From Pseudomonas beijingensis (lineage in GTDB: Bacteria; Pseudomonadota; Gammaproteobacteria; Pseudomonadales; Pseudomonadaceae), in the NCBI RefSeq assembly GCF_030687295.1, contig NZ_CP117425.1, positions 4,406,001-4,470,000 on the forward strand: a stretch of 64,000 nt of DNA. Reading direction: 5' to 3'. The translations under genes and the position numbers were made by a program. Each line of letters opens with the position of its first letter. Position 1 is the stretch's first letter. Shown here one piece after another: positions 46,619-57,813 of this stretch. Under the pieces are notes generated by a model, which saw only the letters and a program-made list of their open reading frames with translations, was not told the origin of the DNA and ran no database searches.

Positions 46619-47365
46619 ATGAGAACTTCACACTGGCTGTCGCTGGCCTGCCTGCTCGCGACCGCCTCGGGCTATGCCCATGCCGGCTTCAAACCCATCG
46701 AAGTCAAGGACCAGGAGCTCGCCGAGCTGCGCGGTCGTTATGTCATGCCGGGCCGAGTCATCAGCTTCGGCATCGTCATGAGCAGTACCTGGCGCAACGC
46801 CAGCGGCGACTTGATCGGCGCCACCAGCACCATGCAGATCCAGGCCGCCACCGTCAAACCCGAGTTCTATGTCTCCACCATCAAGCAGACCGGTAACGGC
46901 AGCGTCCCGGAACAGGGCAGCGGCAACATTACCGGTGGTGCCGGCCTTGGCACGAGCCAAGGCGTGACCCAGAGCGTGCGTGCCGCCGGCGACGGCAACA
47001 CGGCCTACAACAACGTCAACATCAATGTGAAGGAGAGTAGCCAGGCACCGGCGCTCGTCCCCTCCCAGGGCCAACTGTTGACCAAGGGCCAGACCATCAG
47101 CGGCAGCAACGCCGCCGGCAGCGTCGCGGTCACCGCCACCGGCAGCGGCGTACAAATGGCGATCCAGGCCAGCCACAACCAGGGCGGCAGCCTGCAACAA
47201 GTGGCCCAGGGCGGCTTGCTGCAAAACACCCGCCTGCTGGGCAACAGCAATCTGGTCAACAACATGACGCAACTCAATGTGGTGCTAAACAACAACGGCG
47301 CCAGTGTCGGGGCACTGGACTGCAATCTGACCCAACTGCGCGGCCTCCGTAACCTCGGTTATTGA
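46619..47365 (+). CDS. fapE: FapE-like exported protein
   Basis: 248 residues with a signal peptide ending YAHA. The middle is Gly/Asn/Gln/Ser-rich with repeat-like segments (GVTQSVRAAGDGNTAYNNVNINV, LQNTRLLGNSNLVNNMTQLNVVLNNNG), and the end is ALDCNLTQLRGLRNLGY with a single Cys. It is in the fapE position; FapE is a small extracellular or fibre-associated component. GGAGCAG precedes the ATG. The assignment depends on gene order and composition. Confidence 0.68.
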   Translation: MRTSHWLSLACLLATASGYAHAGFKPIEVKDQELAELRGRYVMPGRVISFGIVMSSTWRNASGDLIGATSTMQIQAATVKPEFYVSTIKQTGNGSVPEQGSGNITGGAGLGTSQGVTQSVRAAGDGNTAYNNVNINVKESSQAPALVPSQGQLLTKGQTISGSNAAGSVAVTATGSGVQMAIQASHNQGGSLQQVAQGGLLQNTRLLGNSNLVNNMTQLNVVLNNNGASVGALDCNLTQLRGLRNLGY

Positions 47366-47411
47366 ACTACGCTGATTTCCGACCATTGGGCAAATAGGGA
47401 CGGCATATTTC

Positions 47412-48695
47412 ATGTATCGATCCGTATCGTTGCGCGCTGTGATCTGTTTAAGCACGTTGTTCCCGGCGGCCGTGTTGCAGGCGGCCCCGGATGCCGATAT
47501 CGAAGCACTGAAACAGGAACTTCTCGAGCTCAAGCAACGATACGAGGTCCAGCAAAAGGCCCTGGCGGTGCTCGAACAACGGGTTCGCCAGGTGGAGGAC
47601 CAACCCGCCGCGCCGCCGCCCAAGCGCCTGGCCAAATCCCCGGCCGACATGAAAGGCAACCAGACCGTGGCCGGCGGTGGCACGGCAACGGCTGGTGGCA
47701 GCGGCTACGGGCAGTCCCTGGCCGATGATTCCCAACCGGCCCAGAGCGTCTCCAACCTCTATGACGAGGCCAGCGGTTTCTTTGGCGGGGGTAAATTCAG
47801 TTTCGAGACTGGCGTGACCTATTCGCGCTACGACACGCGTCAACTGATCCTCAACGGTTTCCTGGCCCTGGATTCGATTTTCCTGGGCAACATCAACCTC
47901 GACCGGATCAAGGCCGACACCTGGACGCTGGACCTCACCGGCCGCTACAACTTCGATAATCGCTGGCAGTTCGACCTCAACGTGCCGGTGGTCTACCGCG
48001 AATCCACGTACCAGTCAGGCGGCGCGAACAGCGGCGCGGCCGGTGTCACCAGCGAAGAAACCGTGACACGCGACCCGACCATTGGCGACGTCAACTTCGG
48101 CATCGCTTACAAGTTCATGGATGAGTCGATCAACTCTCCGGACGCGGTGGTCACCCTGCGAGTCAAGGCCCCCACCGGCAAGGACCCGTTCGGCATCAAG
48201 CTGCGCCAGTCCCAGGCCAACACCAATCTGTTCGTACCTGACGACCTGCCCACCGGCAACGGCGTGTGGTCGATCACGCCTGGGCTCTCGCTGGTCAAGA
48301 CCTTCGACCCGGCCGTTCTGTTCGGCACCCTTTCCTACACCCATAACTTCGAAGAATCGTTCGACGACATCAGCTCCACGGTCAACCAGAAGGTCCCGGG
48401 CAAAGTGCGGATCGGCGATAGTTTCCAGATCGGCGCGGGTATTGCCTTTGCCTTGAACGAGAAGATGAGCATGTCGTTCTCGGTCTCCGACCTGATCCAA
48501 AAGAAAAGCAAGCTCAAACAGGACGGTGGCGACTGGGAGTCGGTGACCTCCAGCGACGCCAACGCCGGTTACTTCAACATCGGCATGACCGTCGCCGCGT
48601 CCGACAACCTGACCATCGTGCCCAACCTGTCCATAGGGCTGACCGACGATGCGCCGGATTTCACCTTTAGCCTGAAATTCCCGTATTACTTCTGA
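47412..48695 (+). CDS. fapF: FapF-like outer-membrane exporter
   Basis: 427 residues. A signal peptide (about 1-22) is followed by a coiled coil (about 25-62, [22 protein letters not shown]), a Pro/Gly/Ala linker, and from about 115 a beta-barrel of alternating hydrophobic strands ending in the aromatic pair Y-F, an outer-membrane sorting signal. FapF has exactly this coiled-coil plus barrel arrangement and forms the trimeric pore through which subunits leave the cell. It is the last gene of the operon, followed by a 13-bp hairpin. Confidence 0.8.
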   Translation: MYRSVSLRAVICLSTLFPAAVLQAAPDADIEALKQELLELKQRYEVQQKALAVLEQRVRQVEDQPAAPPPKRLAKSPADMKGNQTVAGGGTATAGGSGYGQSLADDSQPAQSVSNLYDEASGFFGGGKFSFETGVTYSRYDTRQLILNGFLALDSIFLGNINLDRIKADTWTLDLTGRYNFDNRWQFDLNVPVVYRESTYQSGGANSGAAGVTSEETVTRDPTIGDVNFGIAYKFMDESINSPDAVVTLRVKAPTGKDPFGIKLRQSQANTNLFVPDDLPTGNGVWSITPGLSLVKTFDPAVLFGTLSYTHNFEESFDDISSTVNQKVPGKVRIGDSFQIGAGIAFALNEKMSMSFSVSDLIQKKSKLKQDGGDWESVTSSDANAGYFNIGMTVAASDNLTIVPNLSIGLTDDAPDFTFSLKFPYYF

Positions 48696-48700
48696 TGTTC

Positions 48701-48731
48701 TCAGGGATAGGTGATAGGCACCTATCCCTGA
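48701..48731 (+). terminator. 13-bp perfect hairpin after fapF
   Basis: TCAGGGATAGGTG, loop ATAGG, then CACCTATCCCTGA, five bases after the fapF stop. No T run follows, so it may be a processing or stabilising hairpin or a weak terminator between the convergent fapF and regulator genes. Confidence 0.6.
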
Positions 48732-48754
48732 AGGCACTGCAAAACAAAAACCCC

Positions 48755-48844
48755 TGTGGGAGCGAGCTTGCTCGCGATAGCGGTCTTCCATTCAACATCC
48801 GTGCTGACTGAAAGGGCCTCATCGCGAGCAAGCTCGCTCCCACA
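48755..48844. repeat. REP pair (TGTGGGAGCGAGCTTGCTCGCGAT type)
   Basis: Left arm from 48755, right arm to 48844, between the convergent fapF and regulator genes. Confidence 0.85.
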
Positions 48845-48863
48845 ATGGGTTGTGTAGGCAGTT

Positions 48864-50189
<1,326 letters not shown>

Positions 50190-50530
50190 GACTGATCCTT
50201 GGCGCCAAAATAAAGAAATGTGAGTAGAAACAGTCGTTTGGCTAACCTGCATGTAACAGTAGCAAGAAGTTGACGCGCCCTTGTATCAATTGATTATCGA
50301 GATCATCTCAAACTGGTTATAAGCGACGGTTTCGTTAGTTATCGCGGACGCTTTTCTTTCACGGCACTTTCAAACAAAAGTCCAAAAGCCTGGTCTGAAA
50401 GAAAATCGAAATTTATTTAAATAATGTGTGACCCGCCTACGGGTTCGGGACATCAGTACAAGTAACCAGCCGCACGGTACGCCCAACCGACGGCACATCA
50501 TTTGTTTGGGCACACTTAAGAGAAAACGCC
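50190..50530. other. 341-base divergent intergenic region
   Basis: Separates the sigma-54 activator gene from the small protein gene at 50531. It is clearly AT-richer than its surroundings (for example AAATTTATTTAAATAATG near 50410-50425), consistent with a promoter region. A lone half-site resembling TGTTTC is present on the minus strand near 50231, too weak to call autoregulation. No hairpin or REP was seen. Confidence 0.45.
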
Positions 50531-50797
50531 ATGAACGCCCCGCTCCGTATCAACGAAGCTCTTTTGATTGCCGACCGCGCATTCCGTCCCTTCCAATGCG
50601 TGGCCTGGGCTCCACAGGACGGTAACGGCGAACTTAGCCTGACCGTCATCGACCGTACCAATACTCATATTGGTCGCACTCAGATTCCAAGCAGCGCCTA
50701 TACCGACCCGGTCCAACTGGCTGATCTGTTGAAACAAGCCCGTGCTGAATTGAGCCAGGAAGGCTACACCTTGCAATCCTGGTCGATGCCTGAATAA
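50531..50797 (+). CDS. Small conserved-looking protein of unknown function
   Basis: 88 residues, start ATG 50531 with TTAAGAGAA upstream. Soluble, no signal peptide: APLRINEALLIADRAFRPFQCVAWAPQDGNGELSLTVIDRT, then a helical C terminus (VQLADLLKQARAELSQEGY). Codon use matches neighbours. I believe similar short proteins occur across Pseudomonas, but no function is known to me. Confidence 0.7.
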   Translation: MNAPLRINEALLIADRAFRPFQCVAWAPQDGNGELSLTVIDRTNTHIGRTQIPSSAYTDPVQLADLLKQARAELSQEGYTLQSWSMPE

Positions 50798-50981
50798 AAC
50801 GCCGGTAGAGCCTGTTATCGATTGCAGGCTTGGCATTGGGTTGTAAAGCCATTGTTATGGCACGCATCGCCCCTGTAACTACAGGACCTGACAGTTGTGC
50901 ATTGTCACATTCAGGGATTGAATGTTGCCCTCATGCAGTCATCGCCCGTTCGGGCCGATCGACACGCAAGGAGAGGCTGGC

Positions 50982-52271
50982 ATGCTCGATCAGTTCGCGT
51001 TCGTACTTCCCAAGCCCCTGGCCCACGCCGGGCAACTTGACCCAGGCTTTGCCGCCAACGGCAAAGCCTGGGTGCATTTCGAAGACAGTACCTCAAGCCT
51101 GATCACCGGATTGACCCTCGACCGCGCCGGCCGAATTCTGGTCGCGGCGAGGATCGAGACCGCCCATGGCAGCCGGTTCGGGCTGGCGCGACTCAACCAT
51201 GACGGTTCGACCGATCCGGGTTTCGGCAGCCGCGGCTGCGTGATCGGCGCGTTCGAACAGGGCTTCGAAGCGACGGCGGGTAAAGTGATCGAGCTGCCCG
51301 ACGGGCATATCCTGCTGTCCGGCCTGCACTACGAAAACAACGAACACACCCTTCCTGCCCTGGCGCTGTTCGATCAGCAGGGCCGTGCCGTCCAGAGCTT
51401 CGGCAACGCGGGCAGGCACATCATCCGGCTCTGCGGCAATCTCTCCCAAGGCCTGCGCGATCCCTGGCTGCCGCCCGGCGTGCCGGGACTTGAGGCCTGC
51501 GACATGCAAGTACAGGCCGATGGCCGGATCCTCTTGCTCGCCAACCATCACTATCAATTGTCCGACCATGTCGGTGTACTGATCCGGCTCCTGCCGGACG
51601 GCGCCTTGGATACCTCATTCAACGGCCGTGGTTTCGTGATGGTCCGACGCTTGTTGAAAAATACCTGGCTCGGCTGCCTGATGCTCCAGGCTGACGGGCA
51701 TATTGTCGTCGGCGGCGCCATCGACTTGCCCCAGCATGGCTTGATCGCCCGCTATGACAGTAGCGGCAAGCTCGACGACAGCTTCGGCGAAGAGGGCTTC
51801 CTGTCCATCCTGGCGCAGGGTCATAGCGCGATGGTCAGCCAGATCGTCCAGGATGCGAACGGTGATCTGCAGGCGTTCGGCAGCAGCCGCGACCCGATGC
51901 ATAGCCTGTCGCTGAAAGTGCGACCGGACGGCAAGCCGGATCGTCATTGCAACCAGGGCCAATGCCAGCTCATGGCAATCGGGCGCAACGCCAGCCAATG
52001 GACCGCCGCCCAGCTTCAACCGGACGGCAAGCTGGTGACCGCCGGCGCCACCATCGGTGGTATCGAAGCCGATTTTGTGCTTGCCCGGCATTTGCCGGAT
52101 GCCAGCCTCGATCCGGATTTCGGTGAAGGCAAAGGCTGGGTCCGCACGCGACTCGGCTACAGCCTGGACACCGCCACCGTCCTGGCTGTGCAGGATGACG
52201 GTAGAATCCTGGTGGGCGGCTACTCGCTCCAGGGGCATTATCGGGCGGTGGTTGCGCGGTATTGGGCCTGA
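50982..52271 (+). CDS. Delta-60 repeat beta-propeller-like protein
   Basis: 429 residues. About seven repeats of roughly 55-60 residues with the pattern D-G-x-I/L-L-x-G...L-x-x-D-G-x-L-D-x-S/D-F-G-x-x-G can be seen (for example DRAGRILVAAR, LRLPDGALDTSFNGRGF, DSSGKLDDSFGEEGF, DDGRILVGGYS). This is the Delta-60 repeat found in long secreted bacterial proteins. No signal peptide is evident here, so its location is uncertain. GGAGAGG precedes the ATG at 50982; the frame upstream is open but not supported. The partner or ligand is unknown. Confidence 0.78.
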   Translation: MLDQFAFVLPKPLAHAGQLDPGFAANGKAWVHFEDSTSSLITGLTLDRAGRILVAARIETAHGSRFGLARLNHDGSTDPGFGSRGCVIGAFEQGFEATAGKVIELPDGHILLSGLHYENNEHTLPALALFDQQGRAVQSFGNAGRHIIRLCGNLSQGLRDPWLPPGVPGLEACDMQVQADGRILLLANHHYQLSDHVGVLIRLLPDGALDTSFNGRGFVMVRRLLKNTWLGCLMLQADGHIVVGGAIDLPQHGLIARYDSSGKLDDSFGEEGFLSILAQGHSAMVSQIVQDANGDLQAFGSSRDPMHSLSLKVRPDGKPDRHCNQGQCQLMAIGRNASQWTAAQLQPDGKLVTAGATIGGIEADFVLARHLPDASLDPDFGEGKGWVRTRLGYSLDTATVLAVQDDGRILVGGYSLQGHYRAVVARYWA

Positions 52272-52333
52272 GCAATGTCCCCCGGTTCAGCACTATTGAG
52301 CGGCGTATGCCTCTATTGAAGCTTGCATAACTG

Positions 52334-52358
52334 AAAAGCCCACCATCAGGCGGGCTTC
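52334..52358 (-). terminator. Terminator of nhaA
   Basis: On the minus strand GAAGCCCGCCTGATGGTGGGCTTTTC forms a stem of about eight pairs with one mismatch around TGAT, followed by TTTT, directly after the nhaA stop at 52361. It may also serve the convergent Delta-60 gene. Confidence 0.75.
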
Positions 52359-52360
52359 AA

Positions 52361-53545
52361 TCATGTTCTCGAAGAGGCGCAGAACCGCAACACCAGGATG
52401 CCCGCGAGTGCGGCCAGGGTAGAACCGGCCAATACGCCGACCTTCACTTCATCGATCAACAACTGGGCGCCGGGGAATGCCAGGTTGCCTATGAACAAAC
52501 TCATCGTGAAGCCGATGCCGCACAATAACGCCACCCCATACACCTGTCGCCACGAACTGTGGGTCGGCATTTGCGCCAGCCCTGTCTTGATCGCTACCAG
52601 CGCGAAGGTGAAGACGCCTATCTGTTTACCCAGCAACAACCCGGCAGCAACACCCAGCGGCACAGGATCAAGCAGGTTGCTCAGGGACACCCCTGCCAGA
52701 GAAACACCGGCATTGGCGAAGCCGAAAATGGGCATGACAACGAACGCAACCCACGGCGACAAGCGCTGTTCGAGTCTGAGCAGCGGGGACTGCGCTTCGT
52801 CGAGGTGTTTGTTCAACGGGATGCAAAAAGCAAGGGCGACACCCGCCAAGGTCGCATGTATGCCTGATTTAAGCACCAGTACCCAGAGCACCACACCCAG
52901 CACCAGATAAGGCAACAACCGAGTGACTCCGGCCCTGTTCATGATGAACAACACAGCGATCACAGCGGCGGAGGCGGCAAGCATGGCCACATCCAGGCCG
53001 GAGGTATAGAACACGGCGATGATAGCGACCGCGCCCAAGTCATCGAGAATGGCAAGCGCGGAAAGGAAAACCTTCAGGGATATCGGCACTCTGCTGCCCA
53101 GAAGCGAGAGCACTCCGAGCGCAAACGCGATGTCGGTGGCCGCCGGAATGGCCCAACCCGCCAACGTTTCGGCAGAGTTTCTGTTGACCCAGGCATAGAT
53201 GAGGGCGGGCACGATCATCCCTCCCAGCGCAGCGAACCCCGGCAGCGCTCTCTGGCTCCATTTGGCCAGTTCCCCCACTTGCATTTCTCGCTTGATTTCA
53301 AGGCCTACCAGCAGAAAGAACACCGCCATCAACGCATCGTTGACCCAATGTTCAAGTGACATTCCCCAAAAGGACGAATGCAGCACACCGGTATAAGTGG
53401 GTAATAGCGGGCTGTTAGCCACGATCAACGCAGCGAGCGCCGAAAGCATGAGCACGATGCCGCCAGAGGACTCCGCTTGCATGAAGCGCTCCAGTGGCGT
53501 GGCCTTGCGCGAATTACCGCCCTGAGTTGAAGTGTTCCCCATCAT
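52361..53545 (-). CDS. nhaA: Na+/H+ antiporter NhaA
   Basis: 394 residues, about twelve membrane helices. The ion-binding aspartate pair lies in [20 protein letters not shown], and the [15 protein letters not shown] and [17 protein letters not shown] segments are characteristic. It exchanges sodium (or lithium) outward for protons. The N terminus ([29 protein letters not shown]) fits the family. Confidence 0.94.
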   Translation of the reverse strand: MMGNTSTQGGNSRKATPLERFMQAESSGGIVLMLSALAALIVANSPLLPTYTGVLHSSFWGMSLEHWVNDALMAVFFLLVGLEIKREMQVGELAKWSQRALPGFAALGGMIVPALIYAWVNRNSAETLAGWAIPAATDIAFALGVLSLLGSRVPISLKVFLSALAILDDLGAVAIIAVFYTSGLDVAMLAASAAVIAVLFIMNRAGVTRLLPYLVLGVVLWVLVLKSGIHATLAGVALAFCIPLNKHLDEAQSPLLRLEQRLSPWVAFVVMPIFGFANAGVSLAGVSLSNLLDPVPLGVAAGLLLGKQIGVFTFALVAIKTGLAQMPTHSSWRQVYGVALLCGIGFTMSLFIGNLAFPGAQLLIDEVKVGVLAGSTLAALAGILVLRFCASSRT

Positions 53546-53674
53546 TTCCTCCCATAATCCGATCAGGCCTGGATTCTACCCAATACTTGGACGAGCTGTA
53601 GTAGTTGTCTTACAACTCGTTCAGATCGAAGAGGATTACGGAGAAAGCAGCCTTGCGCAGGATTCGCAATCGCA

Positions 53675-54496
53675 TTACCTCAACAGGATGTAACGATCTA
53701 TCGCCAATGCCGCGCCGTGTTCGGTCACGGCGGCGGTCACCACATACGCCTGGCGCCTGATGGCCTCCTCCGCCTGGCCCATGGCAATCGACAATCCCGC
53801 CCGGTGAAACATCGCCGGATCGTTGCCACCGTCGCCCATCGCCGCCGTCTGCTCCAGCGGCACGTCGAGGAAAGCGGCCAGGGTCGACAGCGCTTCGCCT
53901 TTGTTCGCCTTCATCGCCGTCACATCCAGGTAGATCGGTTGTGAACGCGACACCTGGGCCTGCCCCTTGAGCAACGGATGCAGCCGAGCCTCCAGCTCCA
54001 CCAGCAAGTCCGTATCAGCGCTGGTGGCGACGATCTTGTCGATCCGCTCCAGGTAAGGCTCGAAACTCTCGACCTCCACCGGCGGGTAGCCCAGGCCTCT
54101 CGTCTCCACCGGCACCATCGGACCGTTGGCGTCGCGCACCAGCCAGTCGCCATCGGCGAATACCCAGACTTCGATGCCAGGCTGATCGGCGTACAGCGCC
54201 AGTGTGGCCAATGCAGCCTCGGGTGGCAGGTAATGGACGGCGAGGAAACTGCCGTCGGGATGAACCAGCGTGCCGCCATTGAACGCCGCCGTGGGCAGGT
54301 CGACGCCCAGGGCCTCGATCTGCTGCAACATGGCCCGTGGCGGCCGCCCAGTGGCGAGGCTGAACAGCACCCCGGCCTCCCGCAATGCGCGAACCGCTTC
54401 GATGGTGCGCTGGTTGAGACTGTGATCAGGCAGCAGCAAGGTGCCGTCCATGTCGCTGAGTAAAAACCGGATGGGACGCTTCACCGGATCACTCAT
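53675..54496 (-). CDS. Cof-type HAD-superfamily phosphatase
   Basis: 273 residues. HAD motif I DMDGTLLLPD, motif II LATGRPP, motif III K in MKANKGEAL and motif IV GDGGNDPAMF, with a C2 cap in between. It hydrolyses small phosphorylated compounds; relatives act on sugar phosphates, and its place as last gene of the gnd-zwf operon fits this. The ATG overlaps the zwf stop by four bases. Confidence 0.9.
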   Translation of the reverse strand: MSDPVKRPIRFLLSDMDGTLLLPDHSLNQRTIEAVRALREAGVLFSLATGRPPRAMLQQIEALGVDLPTAAFNGGTLVHPDGSFLAVHYLPPEAALATLALYADQPGIEVWVFADGDWLVRDANGPMVPVETRGLGYPPVEVESFEPYLERIDKIVATSADTDLLVELEARLHPLLKGQAQVSRSQPIYLDVTAMKANKGEALSTLAAFLDVPLEQTAAMGDGGNDPAMFHRAGLSIAMGQAEEAIRRQAYVVTAAVTEHGAALAIDRYILLR

Positions 54497-56013
54497 CCGA
54501 GGCCATGCCAGACGCGATTGTCGCGGGCCAGCAAGTCATCGGCGGCGGCCGGGCCATCTTCACCGGCCTCGTAGGGCTGGACCGTTGCGTCCTGCTGCCA
54601 GGCATCGAGGAACGGCTGCACGGCGCGCCAGCCGTTTTCAATGTTGTCGGCACGCTGGAACAGGGTCTGGTCACCGGTCAGGCAATCGTAGATCAGGGTT
54701 TCGTAACCCGTGGACGGCTGCATTTCGAAGAAGTCCTTATAGGCAAAACCCAACTCGATATTGGCCATGTCGAGCGCTGGCCCAGGCCGTTTGGCCAGCA
54801 GATCGAACCACATGCCTTCATTGGGCTGAATCTGGATTCTCAAGTATGTAGGTTGCAATTCGTCGACTTCAGTGTCGCGAAACTGCGCGTAAGGCGCCGG
54901 CTTGAAGCAGATGACGATCTCCGTGTCCCGCACGCTCATGCGCTTGCCGGTGCGCAGGTAGAACGGCACGCCCACCCAACGCCAGTTATCGATCATGACC
55001 TTGAGGGCGACGTAGGTCTCGGTGTTGCTGTCGGCGGCGACGTTGGCTTCCTGGCGATAGCCGGTCACCGACTTGCCGCCGACCTCGCCGGCGGTGTACT
55101 GGCCGCGGATCGAGTTGGCGCGGGCCTGTTCCACCGACCAGGGCCGGATCGCCCCGACGACCTTGGCCTTTTCCCCACGCACGGCGTCGGCCCCGAATGC
55201 CGCTGGCGGCTCCATGGCCACCATCGCCAGCAGTTGGAACAGGTGGTTGGGCACCATGTCCCGCAGGGCACCGGTGTGTTCATAAAAACTGCCACGGGTT
55301 TCCACGCCGACGGTTTCGGCGGCGGTGATTTGCACGTGGTCGATGTAGTGATTGTTCCAGAACGCCTCGAACAGACTGTTGGAAAAACGGCTAACCAGAA
55401 TGTTCTGCACCGTTTCCTTGCCCAGGTAATGGTCGATGCGATAGATCTGCTTCTCGCTCATGACCTTGAGCAGGCAGGCGTTCAGTGCTTCGGCGGTGTG
55501 CAGATCGGAACCGAAGGGTTTTTCGATCACCACCCGCCGGAAGGCCCCCTCCTGTTCCTGAAGCAGCCCGGCCGCACCGAGGCGGCTGACCACTTCACTG
55601 AAAAAGCGCGGCGCGGTCGCCAGGTAGAAGACCGCGTTGCCGGTGCCGCTGGCGGCGATTTTCGCCGCCAGCGCCTGGTAGGTGCCGTCATCGAGGAAAT
55701 CACCCTGAACGTAGCTGATGCCCTGGGCCAGCTTGGCCCACAGCGCCGGGTCGAGCGCGCGGTCGGCATCACCACCCTTGCTCGCCGCTTCATTACGGAT
55801 GAAGTCCTCGAGTTTCTTGGCAAAATCCACATCGCTGATGGCGTTGTGGTCAACCCCAATGATGCGCAGCCCATCGCCCAGCAGACCGTCGCGACCGAGG
55901 TGGTATAACGCCGGCATGAGCAGGCGCTTGACCAGATCGCCATGGGCGCCAAACAGGAACAACGTGGTCGGCGGCGCGGGTTCTGCCTTGGATTTGCTGG
56001 CGATCGAGGTCAT
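54493..56013 (-). CDS. zwf: Glucose-6-phosphate 1-dehydrogenase
   Basis: 506 residues. The Rossmann entry [19 protein letters not shown] has His in place of the more usual Ser of GASGDL. The active-site [13 protein letters not shown] is intact. It oxidises glucose 6-phosphate to 6-phosphogluconolactone with NADP+ or NAD+. It lies between gnd and the HAD gene, overlapping both by ATGA. It pairs functionally with Gnd directly upstream. Confidence 0.93.
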   Translation of the reverse strand: MTSIASKSKAEPAPPTTLFLFGAHGDLVKRLLMPALYHLGRDGLLGDGLRIIGVDHNAISDVDFAKKLEDFIRNEAASKGGDADRALDPALWAKLAQGISYVQGDFLDDGTYQALAAKIAASGTGNAVFYLATAPRFFSEVVSRLGAAGLLQEQEGAFRRVVIEKPFGSDLHTAEALNACLLKVMSEKQIYRIDHYLGKETVQNILVSRFSNSLFEAFWNNHYIDHVQITAAETVGVETRGSFYEHTGALRDMVPNHLFQLLAMVAMEPPAAFGADAVRGEKAKVVGAIRPWSVEQARANSIRGQYTAGEVGGKSVTGYRQEANVAADSNTETYVALKVMIDNWRWVGVPFYLRTGKRMSVRDTEIVICFKPAPYAQFRDTEVDELQPTYLRIQIQPNEGMWFDLLAKRPGPALDMANIELGFAYKDFFEMQPSTGYETLIYDCLTGDQTLFQRADNIENGWRAVQPFLDAWQQDATVQPYEAGEDGPAAADDLLARDNRVWHGLG

Positions 56014-56990
56014 TTTTTCGGCGTCTCCACGTGGCCACCAAAGCCGAAACGCATGGCCGAGAGCATTTTGTCGCCGTAGGTGCTTTGCTGACGCGAGCGG
56101 AAACGGGCGAACAGCGAACTGGACAGGACCGGAACCGGCACCGCTTGCTCGATGGCGGCCTCAATGGTCCAGCGCCCTTCACCGCTGTCGGCAACTTCAC
56201 CGGAAAAGCCGTCCAGCTTCGGATCGCTGGCCAACGCGTCGGCGGTCAAGTCCAGCAACCAGGACGAGACTACGCTGCCACGACGCCAGACTTCGGCGAT
56301 ATCGGCCACGTTCAGGTCGAAACGCTGCTCGGGGGGCAGGCTTTCGCTGGATTTTGTCTTGAGGATGTCGAAGCCCTCGGCGAAGGCCTGCATCATGCCG
56401 TATTCGATGCCGTTGTGGATCATCTTCACAAAATGCCCCGAACCCGCTGGGCCCGCGTGGATGTAGCCACGTTCGGCACGGTCATCGTCGGATTTGCGGT
56501 CACGGGTGCGCGGGATGTCGCCCATGCCCGGCGCCAGGCTGTCGAACAGCGGGTCCAGGCGCTTCACCACCTCGGCCTCGCCGCCGATCATCATGCAGTA
56601 ACCGCGCTCCAGGCCCCAAACGCCGCCGGAGGTGCCGACATCGATGTAGCTCAGGCCTTTTTCCGACAGGGCCTGTGAGCGACGGATGTCGTCCTTGTAA
56701 TACGTGTTACCGCCGTCAATGATCACGTCACCCGGCTCGAGCAGCTCGCTGAGAACGTTGATGGTGTCTTCGGTGGGCGCGCCGGCCGGCAGCATGACCC
56801 AGACCGCCCGTGGTTTTTCCAGGCCGGCGACCAGCGCCGGCAAGTCCGCGACGCCCGTGGCGCCTTCCTGGCGCAGGTTTTCGACAAAAGCGGCATTGCG
56901 GTCATAGACGACGGTGGCGTGCCCATTGAGCATCAGGCGCCGCGCAATATTGCCGCCCATGCGGCCCAGTCCAATGATCCCGAGTTGCAT
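56010..56990 (-). CDS. gnd: 6-phosphogluconate dehydrogenase (decarboxylating), short type
   Basis: 326 residues, the short YqeC-like class (long forms are about 470). The nucleotide-binding loop [15 protein letters not shown], substrate motif [13 protein letters not shown], catalytic-type [17 protein letters not shown] and [20 protein letters not shown] are present. It converts 6-phosphogluconate to ribulose 5-phosphate and CO2; short forms usually prefer NAD+. It is first in the gnd-zwf-HAD operon. Confidence 0.9.
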   Translation of the reverse strand: MQLGIIGLGRMGGNIARRLMLNGHATVVYDRNAAFVENLRQEGATGVADLPALVAGLEKPRAVWVMLPAGAPTEDTINVLSELLEPGDVIIDGGNTYYKDDIRRSQALSEKGLSYIDVGTSGGVWGLERGYCMMIGGEAEVVKRLDPLFDSLAPGMGDIPRTRDRKSDDDRAERGYIHAGPAGSGHFVKMIHNGIEYGMMQAFAEGFDILKTKSSESLPPEQRFDLNVADIAEVWRRGSVVSSWLLDLTADALASDPKLDGFSGEVADSGEGRWTIEAAIEQAVPVPVLSSSLFARFRSRQQSTYGDKMLSAMRFGFGGHVETPKK

Positions 56991-57264
56991 GTGCTGATGC
57001 TCCCTACTACAAATAAAGGTGTGTCAAAGATTTAACACTATCGACTAAAGGAGGTTAGTCCAGAGCATTGCTGCATAGTTTCCGGGTAATTCGAGCGATC
57101 ACAAGGGATAACGCTCAAGATCCGGCCAAAGACACAGCGACCATGAAAAATAAAAAAGTTCCAATCACAAGCAAAAGAAATCAGAATCGGCGCCGATAGT
57201 AGAGGTGTCGACCAAATCATGGCGACATCTCTATAGTTGATGTACGCCATTTGCGAGGTGAGCA

Positions 57265-57438
57265 ATGGGCCCTGTCGTTACCGCACGTCCTCCCCAAACC
57301 CTTTATGTGACCATTCGTCGCGATGAATTGCGCCTACTCAAGGAAGAACGCGATCTGCTGCTCGATGAAGTGACGCAACTGCGCATGCAGCTGCAACACT
57401 CACAGCTGTCCCATCAGAGCCAGTCCCTGGCTCGGTAA
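57265..57438 (+). CDS. 57-residue coiled-coil-forming protein of unknown function
   Basis: ATG 57265 with GAGGTGAGCA upstream, TAA at 57436-57438. After a short N terminus (GPVVTARPPQTLYVTIRR) the sequence is a charged heptad helix (DELRLLKEERDLLLDEVTQLRMQLQ) with Leu/Val at a and d positions, ending in a Gln/Ser-rich tail. Codon use is ordinary for this genome. No family is recognised; a small coiled coil like this could bind a larger partner. It is divergent from gnd. Confidence 0.6.
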   Translation: MGPVVTARPPQTLYVTIRRDELRLLKEERDLLLDEVTQLRMQLQHSQLSHQSQSLAR

Positions 57439-57491
57439 CCGCCCCTGAGACATAGCGTCGGGAAATGACACTGGCCAGACCGGTGTCATTT

Positions 57492-57580
57492 TGTGGGAGC
57501 AAGGCTTGCCCGCGATAGCCGCGCCGCGGTCGAATAGCTGAACCGCGTTATCGTTCATCGCGGGCAAGCCTTGCTCCCAC
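57492..57580. repeat. REP pair, GCAAGGCTTGCCCGCGA subtype
   Basis: Left arm from 57492, right arm to 57580. The loop between arms is almost the same as in the element at 61361 (GCCGCGCCGCGGTC...GTTATCGTTCATCGCGG). Downstream (to about 57640) are three decayed half-copies of the arm (CTTGCTCTCACAG, CTTGCTCCCACTGG, CATGCTCTTACAGG). Confidence 0.85.
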
Positions 57581-57813
57581 TGGCCTTGCTCTCACAGGAC
57601 TTGCTCCCACTGGCCATGCTCTTACAGGCCTCGCTTTCACAGATCCCTCCTTACCCCAGGTGCATTCGCATCTGATCTGCATTTTGTATCCGAAAAACTC
57701 ACAAAGTTTTCACAACCGGCTCGTAATACTCCCCGCCTTTAAGGTTGCTCGACGCAAGCCTGCGGTCACCAATCCGGTGCCGGCAGCTTCGTCGACAAAG
57801 GCTGGAGCGCTTG

